Assembly (NCBI GenBank): GCA_026710565.1
Contig: JAPOQV010000448.1
Span: 1-13,942, forward strand
Length of the DNA stretch: 13,942 nucleotides
Direction: 5' to 3'
Source of the DNA: Spirochaetaceae bacterium
Lineage (GTDB): Bacteria; Spirochaetota; Spirochaetia; SZUA-6; Bin103
The notes under the pieces were generated by a model, which did not search any database, was not told the DNA's origin, and saw only the letters and a list, made by a program, of their open reading frames with translations. The position numbers and the translations under genes were made by a program. Position 1 is the stretch's first letter. Every line of letters starts with the position of its first letter. Positions 1 through 7,557 of the stretch are shown in pieces.

Positions 1-444
1 CAGTTCGTCAAGGACCTCAACCGCGAGAAAGGGGTCACCGTGATGATCACCAGCCACGACATGGACGAGCTGGAGCAGCTCGCCGGGCGCATCGTCATGA
101 TCGACAAGGGCCGCATCTCCTTCGACGGCGACTTCGGGACGTTGCGCCGCCGGTTTGGCGACCGCCGCCACCTGGTCCTGGAGACCGCCGACACCGCGCC
201 GCCGCGGCTCGCCGGCGTGCGCCACGTCCACAGCGAAGGCAACCGGCACCACTTCACGTTCGACGCCGCGCGGACGCCGATCCCGGCGCTCCTGCAGCAG
301 GCGGCCGGCCAGACCACCATCCGCGACGTGGAGACGCACCGCTCGCGCATCGATGACGTGATCGCGGATATGTATGAACATTGGGATTCCGACAAGGGAG
401 GTGACGGCGATGGCGGAGACGATGTGGCGAGCGGCGAAGGGTGA
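1..444 (+). CDS. ABC transporter ATP-binding protein, C-terminal part (5' end outside window)
   Basis: The reading frame is open from base 1 and stops at TGA 442-444. It begins at QFVKDLNREKG and contains the ABC H-loop (TSHDMDELEQLAGR) followed by the usual 'VMIDKGRISFDGDF' strand, so this is the last third of an ABC ATPase; Walker A and B lie before the window. The closest family I recognise is the YadG/COG4586 ATPase of ABC-2-type exporters, based on this segment and on the paralogous remnant near 2129-2805, which keeps more of the protein. The product would energise an inner-membrane permease pair, substrate unknown. The last 35 bases overlap the start of the dehydrogenase stub at 410, and the final Gly/Asp-rich residues are translated from that gene's leader and 5' end. 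Whether the gene is intact upstream cannot be seen. Confidence 0.85.
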   Translation, partial: QFVKDLNREKGVTVMITSHDMDELEQLAGRIVMIDKGRISFDGDFGTLRRRFGDRRHLVLETADTAPPRLAGVRHVHSEGNRHHFTFDAARTPIPALLQQAAGQTTIRDVETHRSRIDDVIADMYEHWDSDKGGDGDGGDDVASGEG

Positions 445-589
445 GGGCGTAGGCAATGTCTTCCTGGAGCAGGTGCCGGTGCCCGAGCCCGGACCGGAGG
501 AGGTGCTGTCGCGGACGCGAGTCAGCCTGATCAGCCGCGGCTCGGAGCGCCGCAGACGACACACCTATCGCTCGCTCTCTCTCCGATAA
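410..589 (+). pseudogene. Truncated N-terminus of a zinc-type alcohol dehydrogenase (MDR family)
   Basis: ATG 410 follows a good ribosome binding site (AAGGGAGGTGA, 394-404). The protein begins MAETMWRAAKGEGVGNVFLE and runs through 'VPVPEPGPEEVL' to 'RVSLISRGSE', the typical first strands of medium-chain dehydrogenase/reductase proteins, which are normally over 300 residues. After SRGSE (about base 548) the similarity stops. The frame continues through low-complexity Arg/Ser codons to TAA 587-589, giving about 59 residues. The GroES-like zinc-binding residues and the Rossmann domain are absent, so no enzyme activity is expected. The break marks a deletion or insertion boundary. Overlap with the ABC gene suggests both once belonged to one operon. 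Confidence 0.75.
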
Positions 590-1204
590 AGATCGGCTCG
601 GCCACGGAATGCGACAGCCAGCCTCAGCGGCCGCCCCCCGCCTCTCACCAACAAGTGCCACCAACCATTCCGCTTGCCGCTTCGCGAATGCGAACGCCCA
701 CGCAGGCGGCCGTGCGAGCGGTCTCTGGTCCCAGGCTGTGCGCGCTTTCACCACGCCGATTCCCGCGAACCACGAGGCACGACGCGTCGTCCCTTTGCGT
801 CGCTCCGCACGCCAGACTCGCTGTCATGAGTAGAATAGAACCACTCGGCGTTACGGCGACCCGCTCACTACACCTCCGAGGCTTGCGATGGACGACCTCA
901 ATAAGCTGAGACGGCAGTTTGTAGACTCACTCCTTGCCCACAATCCTCGAACCGGAGGGATATACACTTCGACCACACAACTTTCCCGAGCCTCCCTTCG
1001 GAACGCGGTACACTTCTGTGCAAATCAGCTCGAGCACGACTCATTCGGGCAAGATCGCCCCGCGGGAGACGGCCCGCGCATATCGATGATCGGCCAGAGT
1101 GCCTCTATCCAAGGCCGCCCGCCCGCGCCTATCTTATAGCATGACCGCTCCACTCGGTTCGTCGGCTCCGGGGAGTGGGGTAGCCTTCATAAGGATAACA
1201 CAGG
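590..1204. other. Region without a convincing gene (615 bases)
   Basis: This lies between the dehydrogenase stub and the tail-collar-like gene. I see no recognisable protein, RNA gene, terminator or insertion-sequence end. One 83-codon frame, 888-1139 on the plus strand (starts MDDLNKLRRQFVDSLL), has a plausible amino-acid composition in its first half but no clear ribosome binding site and no family I recognise, and its second half looks like random GC-rich translation. The stretch is best treated as decayed or intergenic DNA. Confidence 0.5.
888..1139 (+). CDS. Doubtful small hypothetical protein (83 aa)
   Basis: ATG 888 opens an 83-residue frame ending at TAG 1137-1139. The first 40 residues (MDDLNKLRRQFVDSLLAHNP onward) look amphipathic and protein-like; the last 30 are Pro/Gly-rich. 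There is only a weak purine stretch (CGAGG) ahead of the start. No domain is recognised and the neighbours give no clue. It may be the 5' remnant of a lost gene or a chance frame in GC-rich DNA. Confidence 0.2.
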   Translation: MDDLNKLRRQFVDSLLAHNPRTGGIYTSTTQLSRASLRNAVHFCANQLEHDSFGQDRPAGDGPRISMIGQSASIQGRPPAPIL

Positions 1205-1867
1205 ATGAGACGGATTGAGCAAGGAGCCTTGGCACTCCTGCTCGTGTCAGCCATCGGAGCGGCCGTATTCATCGGTCGGCTCGCTGCCAAGGTCGAAGCA
1301 ATCGATCTTGCTGCGATCGAGGAAGCCAAGGAAGACGCGATCGACGATATCCGGGAAGTGGGCATCGATCTTCCGGTTGGCTCGATCATCGACTACGTCG
1401 GTCCCATAGCCTCCGCCGAGGACGACATCGTGGGCACCGTGGAGAAGCTGACGAACGCGGAGAAGGTGTGGGTTGAGGGCCATGGGCATTGGGTGGTCTG
1501 CAATGGAGCCACGCTCGCTGTCGGCGACTATGACGAGAGCCTGTTGTCGTTCGACAAGAATCCGGCACCAGGATTCCAGGTCCCGGACCTCCGGGGGATG
1601 TTCACCAAGGGTGTCGGGTATGACGGACTGGGCTTGCTCGGCGGCTTCCTGGAAGAGGATCTGGACCTCGGGCATCTGCACAACCTGACGCCGTGCGGGG
1701 GTGCGAACGATCGCCGCGGTCTGAATGCGCAGAGCTGGGCGGAAGACTACGGTGCCCGGAACTGCACTGAGCGAGCCAACCTGGATGTTACGACGTTCGC
1801 TAGCAGCGTGACATTGCGGCACGACCCGCCGCACTTCGGAGTGTTCAAGATCATGCGGGTAAGGTAG
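1205..1867 (+). CDS. Phage tail-collar-like protein with N-terminal membrane anchor
   Basis: This 220-residue protein appears intact. ATG 1205 has AAGGAT at 1191-1196, eight bases upstream. Residues about 7-27 (GALALLLVSAIGAAVFIGRL) form one hydrophobic helix, a signal anchor or uncleaved signal peptide; residues 28-52 are charged and helical. The rest matches the layout of tail-collar domains: LPVGSIIDYVGP (56-67), WVVCNGATL (96-104), FQVPDLRGMFTKGV (124-137) and a closing PPHFGVFKIMRVR (208-220). In phages such domains sit at tail-fibre bases. Similar stand-alone proteins with a signal segment occur on bacterial chromosomes with unknown function, which fits the membrane helix better than a virion part. 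No other phage genes surround it, and its neighbours are gene remnants. Function is inferred only. Confidence 0.8.
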   Translation: MRRIEQGALALLLVSAIGAAVFIGRLAAKVEAIDLAAIEEAKEDAIDDIREVGIDLPVGSIIDYVGPIASAEDDIVGTVEKLTNAEKVWVEGHGHWVVCNGATLAVGDYDESLLSFDKNPAPGFQVPDLRGMFTKGVGYDGLGLLGGFLEEDLDLGHLHNLTPCGGANDRRGLNAQSWAEDYGARNCTERANLDVTTFASSVTLRHDPPHFGVFKIMRVR

Positions 1868-2128
1868 GCGACTGAGGAAGCGGGTTCAAAAGACCCCTCT
1901 ATCTCGGTTCTGGAGCTGTTGACAATCACGCAAGTTTCATCTCTCAATGGACTTATGAAAACACAGCCAAGCGGGTGGGAAGGGAATTCGCAGACGAGCT
2001 GATTCTGCCTGTAGTCCTGATCATTAACCTGGCCAACGTCGTCACAATCTCGATTTACGGTCGTCTACACCCGACGGTTGCTCCACTCCACGCGATCGCG
2101 CACATGGAGCACTCAGCGCATCGGCCCA

Positions 2129-2805
2129 CGGGAGGTTATCCGCGAGATCGACGCCCTGTCCCATCCGCCATGGCGAGATCGTCGCCTACGCCGGTCCCAA
2201 CGGCGCGGGCAAGTCGACGACGGTCAAGCTTCTTTCCAGCGTGCTGGCGCCGACCGCCGGCACGGTCTGCTGCCTGGGCATGGACCCGATGAAGGACCGG
2301 GTCCGCTACGTCGGACGCATCGGCGTGGTCTTCGGGCAACGGACCGAGCTCTGGTGGGACCAGCCGGTCGCGGCCAGCTTCGAGTGGAAGCGGGTGGTCT
2401 GGAACATCCCCCGCGACCGCTACGAGTCCATGCTCGCCTTCGTCAAGGAGCTCCTCGGCATCGGCGAGTTCTTCAACACTCTGGCGCGGCAGCTCAGTCT
2501 GGGCGAGAAGATGCGCGCCGACCTGGCGCTCATGCTCATGCACGAACCGGAGATCCTGTTTCTGGACGAGCCGACCATCGGCGTCGACGTGCTGGCGAAA
2601 CGCAACATCCTGCAGTTCGTCAAGGACCTCAACCGCGAGAAAGGGGGCACCGTGATGATCACCAGCCACGACATGGACGAGCTGGAGCAGCTCGCCGAGC
2701 GTATCGTGATAATCGACCGGGGCCGCATCGCCTTCGACGGCGACTTCGAGGCGCTGCGCCGCCGGTCGGCGACCGCCGTCACCTGGTGCTGGAGACCGCG
2801 TCGAT
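2129..2805 (+). pseudogene. Broken ABC transporter ATPase gene (YadG/COG4586 type)
   Basis: Translating across frames recovers most of an ABC ATPase. 'PREVIREIDALS' is read from about 2129 in one frame. From about 2163 the next frame gives IRHGEIVAYAGPNGAGKSTT (Walker A, 2193-2219), 'VVFGQRTELWWDQP' (a hallmark of COG4586), a signature LSLGEKMRADLAL, Walker B 'EILFLDEPTIGVDV' and H-loop 'TSHDMDELEQ'. Near 2157-2163 a few bases are missing compared with the expected 'ALSFSIRHGE', shifting the frame. Near 2770 one base is missing compared with the copy at 1-189, shifting it again. The first 30 or so codons are absent and homology ends near 2800, where sequence belonging to the opposite-strand helicase remnant begins. 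The longest open stretch, starting at GTG 2241, lacks Walker A, so no functional ATPase is expected. Confidence 0.85.
2613..2800 (+). repeat. Direct repeat of bases 1-189 (paralogous ABC ATPase segment)
   Basis: Bases 2613-2800 align with 1-189 in the same orientation at about 90% identity by eye (about 16 differences, including a one-base deletion near 2770). Differences are scattered and often at third codon positions, so these look like paralogues or an old duplication rather than a recent copy. Only this part can be compared because copy 1 is cut by the window edge. Confidence 0.8.
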
Positions 2806-2814
2806 CACCGATGC

Positions 2815-4540
2815 GATCGCCGCTGCATCCAGCCTCCCGCCCGGCTCGTCGCGGGTTTCGATCAGCGTGCCTTCCGGGCCTCCTTCCTCCTCGTGAGGCC
2901 CGATTCCGCACTCCAGCTACTCGGCACGCTTCCGCTCCCATCGGGACCTGTACCCCGGATCGTCGAGCATGCCGAGATGCTCGCAGTAGAAGGTCACGCC
3001 CCGTGCGTGATTCGCGATCGTGAAATCCGGGTAGCGGGTGTGTCCGTTCGGTAACACGAGCGGCTGCTCGTAGGCGTAGTCGATCGCGCGCGCGTGGAGG
3101 TTGCCCGCGATCACCAGTTCGGACTTCGAGCGCACGAGGTCGCCACGCTCGGTTCGATGAATGAGCCCTTCCTCGAGGAAGCGTTGCTGGGCGTTGACGG
3201 TTACTTCCCGCGGCAACGGATCCGCAAAGAGGTTCGTCATACGCCGGGCGATCTCCGAGTGCTCGTCGCCCGCATAGTGGCGATACTCGACAAGCGGGCC
3301 TTGGTGCAGAATGACCAGCCGGTGCTGGTGGCGGGTCAGCGCCGTGTACAAGAGCTCGCGGGAGACCAGCCAGCAGGGGTTGGTGAGCACGACGAAGGTG
3401 ACGCCGCACTCGCTGCCCTGGGTCTTGTGCACCGTCAGGCAGTAAGCCAGCTCGAGCGTGTTGCGGCCTTCGTCTCCGAACTTGCCGGGGGAGAACCCGT
3501 ACTTGGGGCCCAGTTGCCCGGCGAACTCGACCTCGAGCTTCCGCGGCAGGCCCCTAGACTTCTACGTCTTGTACTGCCCGACGACGATGCCGATGTCGCC
3601 GTTGGCGAGGTAGGCCTCCCCAGCGGGCTCCGGCCAGACGTCGCGCCGGCGCTGATTGATGACGTTGATGACCTTGTCCCCGTAGAGGGGCATCGCGGGC
3701 CGACGGGACGCGGGACCTACGGCTCCAGCCCTCCGTCTCGGAAAGCTCGCGCGCCTTCGCCTGGAACCGCGTCTGCGCCAGGATCGGGCGGCCGTCCGCT
3801 GAAGCGCGACGCCGGGAGCACCTCGGCCCTGGCCTCGCCCTGCTGGCGTCGCGGGACCGTGAGCTCGGCATAGCCCGGCCCGCAGCGCGAAAAGACCGTC
3901 TTGATGTTCTCTGGCACGAGCTCTCGACCGATGTCCACGAACGGGCGACGGGCACCGCTCGGCGGGAAAGGGCGCGGGTCCCGCCGAGCACGAGCCGCTC
4001 GACGTTGCTGAGCGAGTCGATCAGCGCCGCGGGCTGCTCTGCGGTCAGCATCGAGCACTCGTCCACTATCACGGTCCGGTAGTCGCCACAGCGACGTGCC
4101 CTGGGCTTGGGAAAGTGGGCGCGGGTCCCCCCGTCGTAGCGCTGCTGCCGGATCAGAAACTGCGTCAGCGTCTGACCGGAGCCCCGCATGCCGGTCTGAT
4201 CCTCCAGGCACGCGCCCTGCCCGTGGATACAAGAAGCAGCAGCCCCTTCTCCGCGAGCCCGGGAAGCGAGCACAGCATCCGTAGCAGCGTCGTCTTGCCC
4301 CTCCCCGCCGGACCAATGAGCACGGAGAACCGCAAGCAGAAGAGTTGATCGAGCGCCGCCGACTTCTCGCGCCGCGCGCGCTCCTCCAGCACGCGCTCTT
4401 TCGGATCCGCGGGCAGCGGCGCATCGGGCCCCGCGCCCAGGAGCCCGTACCAGTCCAGATCGCCCGCATGCGGCTGCCCTTTCTTCCGGCCGAGCACCTC
4501 GCGGCGAATGATCGTGCGGCACTCGACGAGCCGCTCCACC
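2815..4540 (-). pseudogene. RecD-like ATP-dependent DNA helicase pseudogene (5'-truncated, frameshifts and two nonsense codons)
   Basis: Reading right to left, helicase motifs appear in all three frames in the correct order: Walker A IGPAGRGKTTLLR (near 4300), then a shift near 4205-4215 into 'TGMRGSGQTLTQFLIRQQRY' and Walker B VIVDECSMLT, then a shift near 3980 into DPRPFPPSG and 'RPFVDIGRELVPENI'. A further shift between about 3790 and 3700 leads to 'PLYGDKVINVINQRR', 'YCLTVHKTQGSE' and SRELLYTALTRHQHRL (motifs V/VI). A C-terminal nuclease-like tail follows (HTRYPDFTI, 'FYCEHLGMLDDPGYRSRWER'). TAG codons interrupt the frame at 3562-3564 and 2917-2919; after the latter the same frame continues sensibly as LECGIGPHEEEGGPEGTLIE and 'GGRLDAAAI'. 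The N-terminal domains are missing: the remnant starts about six bases beyond the CBASS effector stop. It should be non-functional. Sequencing error could explain one lesion but hardly all of them. Confidence 0.85.
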
Positions 4541-4545
4541 TATCC

Positions 4546-6075
4546 TTAGGGTCGTGGTACTGGAAGCGTCAGCGAGGCGCTGTACGAGCCTCCACGCCCG
4601 CCTTCGAAGTCGAATTCGTAAAGACGGACGCGGCCAAGAACGGGCTGTTGTTGACCCAGGAAGAACGTGAGCGCGTTCGGCGCCGCGACGAAAATATGCG
4701 TTGTTCCGGGTTGCGCGGTCCACAGTTTCGCCCGACGAACAGCATCTTTGGCGGCTTGAACCAGATCGAATGCGTGACGACCGGCAGCAACAACCTGAGC
4801 GCTTGGTCCGGTCGTCGGCTGCAGGTTGAGCAGTCTTCCAACGCTATGCAGATGCGCATCGACATACCGTCGGACCTCTTCTGAGATATCGTGCGTGATG
4901 CCAAGAGCGACGGCGAGATCGACCCGATCCGCCCCGATGTCTTGTATGGATTCGCGCAGCGTCGGCCAGTCGGGATCTGGCGGCACGTCGTCGGCAGCCC
5001 AAACGTGCCGTCCGAGCGTTCGCTGTTCCAGCTCGACATCACGGCCTGATTTTATGTTCAGAACAGAACCTGCCGCAAACGCGAGAGTAGCGTGTGCGTC
5101 GAGCGCGAGCCGCAAGCGCGGCTGTTCTCGTGCCGCCATTCCCAAGAATGCTTGGAGCTCCGGATAAAGCTCCGCTTCCCAATCAGCGTCATTCCGAATG
5201 TACCGCTCGTCGAAGACCGGGACGAGGTCGAGAACGTCATCGCAGCGCTCTTCGAGGCGATCGAAGGCATGTTCAAATGACTTCACGCCATAGACGCACG
5301 GGCGATCTTCGGATTTACCGAGCAGACCTTCCCGCGCGCATGCCTCTCGAAATGTCTTATCGTCGAATTCGAGGCGACCCTGCGCCATCCACTGGAAAAC
5401 GACGTCGTCGTAGATCAGCGTGTTCTGGTTCGACCGGACGCGAAGCAAGCCAACCACGCCAAATACCTCGTCGAGGCGTTCGCGAAGGTCGTCGAGCGTC
5501 TCTGAAACATGGCCGAAGGCAAGTGTATGCGCCAACACTCGTAGTTCATCCTCGTCGATCCCGAGGTGCTCGCGCCACGCCATTCGGACAGCCCCCTCCT
5601 TGCTCTTGTCGGTTTTCGAACCGTAGAGACGCTCCAGGCGAATGCAGCCTGACCGGTTGTTTATCATTGGACCGAGCGGGTCGCCGCGATCGAGTTGCCA
5701 GTTCGTGACGAGCTTGAAGCGAGCGCCCGTTCCCTCCGGTGCATATTTCAGCTGCGCATCATGCGCCCGCTGAAGCAGCGAACGTGCGTTGGCATTGATA
5801 AACTCCGGCTTGATCAGATCAGTGTACCCATATGTCCCTGGCGCGACATGCCACTTGCACTGCAGGTGTTCGCGTCGCAGAGCCGCCCCGTCATGAGCGT
5901 TGGGCTCACGGCCCGGCTCGTACTCGACCCATATGTCGTCGAAGCTCTTCGGACCGATTTCGAACCCGACACGCGTGACGGGACTCTTGGGGTCTAGGAG
6001 ACGTGCAGCGCGGAGCCAGAACTGTCGCGCCTGGAACGTATCTCCGTCACGGCGGACGGCGACGGCCTGCGTCAT
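4546..6075 (-). CDS. cap4: CBASS effector: nuclease-like N-terminal domain plus SAVED domain
   Basis: This 509-residue protein starts at ATG 6075 behind GAGGAAA, ten bases after the stop of the TRIP13-like gene. A longer in-frame extension is only a shadow of that gene. The C-terminal part (about 315-505) matches the SAVED cyclic-oligonucleotide sensor: 'LRLALDAHATLAFAAGSVLN', 'LAVALGITHDISEEVRRYVD', THIFVAAPNALTFFLGQQQP (459-478) and RVRLYEFDF (482-490). The N-terminal about 220 residues carry FDDIWVEY (D46, D47) and EHLQCKWHV (Q72, K74), the spacing and QxK form of Mrr/DUF4297-like PD-(D/E)XK nucleases. Together these resemble Cap4, in which ligand binding to SAVED activates DNA cleavage. 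It is last in the operon, the usual effector slot. SAVED is confident; the nuclease assignment is inferred from motifs, and the Cap4 name is by architecture. Confidence 0.85.
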   Translation of the reverse strand: MTQAVAVRRDGDTFQARQFWLRAARLLDPKSPVTRVGFEIGPKSFDDIWVEYEPGREPNAHDGAALRREHLQCKWHVAPGTYGYTDLIKPEFINANARSLLQRAHDAQLKYAPEGTGARFKLVTNWQLDRGDPLGPMINNRSGCIRLERLYGSKTDKSKEGAVRMAWREHLGIDEDELRVLAHTLAFGHVSETLDDLRERLDEVFGVVGLLRVRSNQNTLIYDDVVFQWMAQGRLEFDDKTFREACAREGLLGKSEDRPCVYGVKSFEHAFDRLEERCDDVLDLVPVFDERYIRNDADWEAELYPELQAFLGMAAREQPRLRLALDAHATLAFAAGSVLNIKSGRDVELEQRTLGRHVWAADDVPPDPDWPTLRESIQDIGADRVDLAVALGITHDISEEVRRYVDAHLHSVGRLLNLQPTTGPSAQVVAAGRHAFDLVQAAKDAVRRAKLWTAQPGTTHIFVAAPNALTFFLGQQQPVLGRVRLYEFDFEGGRGGSYSASLTLPVPRP

Positions 6076-6085
6076 TGCGCTTTCC

Positions 6086-7033
6086 TCATACCGCCGCACT
6101 CCCGTCCTCGAACGGTGGCGTTGGTTGCATTGCACGCGCGATTTCGACGGCGCGCGCACCATTGATCGGACGCGTGGGATAGGCATCGAGAACGATCGTC
6201 GGCAGCAGACGCTGCACGAGATCGGAGAAGGTGAAGCCGTGTTCGCGCGTGCCGCTGATCGGCCCGGTCGCTCTGACAAGTGCGTCGATATGCTGCCCTG
6301 CCAAACCGACCGCCTTGAGCTTGGTCGACAGAACGAATGCGCGGTGCTCGTCGTTCGGTCTCGAGAACGAAAGGACGTCCGCCGCACGCCGCCGCACGGC
6401 TGGATCGAGGGCGTTGAGGCGGTTCGTACACATGATGACTGCCGCGGGCAGCATGGCGTTGGCGATTCGGTCGATCCCGCGGATGAACGCGTTGACGCCG
6501 GCGCGGTCCTCGTGATGCATCTGTGCCGCCTCGCGCGACTGCGCGAGCGCATCGGCCTCATCGACAAGAAGGATAACGGCGCCTCTTGCACGTCCGGATT
6601 TGGACTTCAGCTTGGCCGCCTCGTCGACGGTGTACTCGAAAGCCGCTGAGAGAAGCTGGGTCATCTCGCCGACGCGCCCCTGGCCACGAGTCGACAAGCT
6701 CAACGGCAGAAGCGTGATACCAATCTTCTCTTGACGGGCCACCGCGTCGCCGATCGTCTCCGCGAGTTCGGTCTTGCCCGAACCCACGTCTCCGGCAAGC
6801 ACGACGAGGGGCGGCCGCCGGAGGACCGTGTCGAGCAAGGCCTCCGCACCGGGTTGATGCTGTCGCGCCCAATCCTGAAGGGCATCCGGGTTGACGAGAA
6901 ACCCGAGGATCTTCGCCAGCCGGCACTTGTGCTCATCGAGACCGACAAGGCGGGAAAGTCGCTCCCTAGGGTCCAAATCGGGATAGGTCATCCGGCGTTC
7001 GAAAAGCTCGTCAACAGTCGGTTTGAGGTCCAT
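6086..7033 (-). CDS. cap6: TRIP13/Pch2-like AAA+ ATPase of type III CBASS
   Basis: This 315-residue protein has Walker A GDVGSGKT (81-88), Walker B ILLVDEAD (154-161), a sensor-1 region 'MCTNRLNALD' with N204, and arginines 214-216 in the arginine-finger position. It therefore has one AAA+ module with a short N-terminal segment. Its ATG shares one base with the HORMA gene's TGA (TGATG at 7031-7035), indicating translational coupling. In type III CBASS the TRIP13 homologue forms a hexamer that unfolds the HORMA protein's safety belt and releases it from the CD-NTase, restraining signalling. The direct HORMA neighbour makes this role far more likely than that of a generic AAA ATPase. Its stop at 6086-6088 lies ten bases before the effector start. 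Confidence 0.9.
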   Translation of the reverse strand: MDLKPTVDELFERRMTYPDLDPRERLSRLVGLDEHKCRLAKILGFLVNPDALQDWARQHQPGAEALLDTVLRRPPLVVLAGDVGSGKTELAETIGDAVARQEKIGITLLPLSLSTRGQGRVGEMTQLLSAAFEYTVDEAAKLKSKSGRARGAVILLVDEADALAQSREAAQMHHEDRAGVNAFIRGIDRIANAMLPAAVIMCTNRLNALDPAVRRRAADVLSFSRPNDEHRAFVLSTKLKAVGLAGQHIDALVRATGPISGTREHGFTFSDLVQRLLPTIVLDAYPTRPINGARAVEIARAMQPTPPFEDGSAAV

Positions 7034-7548
7034 CAGTAGCTCCGTACACTGGCGCGATCGAGCGCTCGGCCACCCGAGGAGTAGGTGTGGTCAGGCAGTA
7101 GATAGCCGTAGACCGGCGGTTCAGTTGCACTGCGGCGATAGAACGGCAAGCTCTTCTTGAACGCGTCCTTCTCGCTCGGCGTCAGATCGCCCCAGGCGGC
7201 GCTGTAGGTCACGAAGCTATAGAAGCTGGCCCTCGAAATGTCGGCGCCCGGACGGATTCTCCCGGGGTCATCGTCGGCTGCTGATCCGTTGTACAGGTCA
7301 CGAGCCGTGTACTTGATCGTCGGCTCGATCCAGCTTCCGTCGCGTTGGAAGCCGTACCACACCCGTCCGAGGTAGCCGGCTTTCAGCAACGCGATCACTT
7401 CTTCCTCGTAGGCGTCAATGTCTGCGTCGCTGGGAGAACTGTAGAAGCGCTGCACGCGCACCAGGTCCGTGGCGACTTTGGCGGCCATGTGGCGCGCATG
7501 CGTGACCGTGAAGGTCGAACTCTCAGTGAAGGTGGAGCTGTAGGACAT
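7033..7548 (-). CDS. cap7: Bacterial HORMA-domain protein, CD-NTase activator
   Basis: This 171-residue protein starts 9 bases after the CD-NTase stop and overlaps the TRIP13 start by one base. I recognise the bacterial HORMA pattern: STFTVTHARHMAAKVATDL near the N-terminus, 'VQRFYSSPSDADIDAYEEEV', a central GYLGRVWYGFQRDGSWIEPT, 'IRPGADISRASFYSFVTYS', and a C-terminal LPFYRRSATEPPVYGYL that would belong to the movable safety belt. Known homologues sense specific peptides, close around them, and then bind and activate the cognate CD-NTase; TRIP13 reverses this. A single HORMA gene is present here, whereas some type III systems carry two. The final 25 residues (Ser/Arg-rich after GYL) have no clear assignment. 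Confidence 0.88.
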   Translation of the reverse strand: MSYSSTFTESSTFTVTHARHMAAKVATDLVRVQRFYSSPSDADIDAYEEEVIALLKAGYLGRVWYGFQRDGSWIEPTIKYTARDLYNGSAADDDPGRIRPGADISRASFYSFVTYSAAWGDLTPSEKDAFKKSLPFYRRSATEPPVYGYLLPDHTYSSGGRALDRASVRSY

Positions 7549-7557
7549 AGGTCGATC

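Noticed and set aside
583..596. Small hairpin CCGAT-AAAG-ATCGG just after the dehydrogenase stub
   Set aside because: The stem is only five base pairs and no T-tract follows, so it does not qualify as a terminator.
1919..1947. TTGACA at 1919-1924 as a promoter
   Set aside because: At 17-bp spacing the -10 position reads TCTCAA, a poor match, and no intact gene follows.
1975..2077. Hydrophobic frame starting at GTG 1975 with a possible membrane segment (ELILPVVLIINLANVVTISI)
   Set aside because: The frame runs on into the wrong frame of the ABC remnant, has no convincing ribosome binding site, and matches no family I know. It could be a fragment, but support is too thin.
6076..6591. A 172-codon in-frame upstream extension of the SAVED effector
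   Set aside because: It overlaps the TRIP13 gene in another frame, is Arg/Ser-rich nonsense, and ATG 6075 has a good ribosome binding site at the expected spacing.
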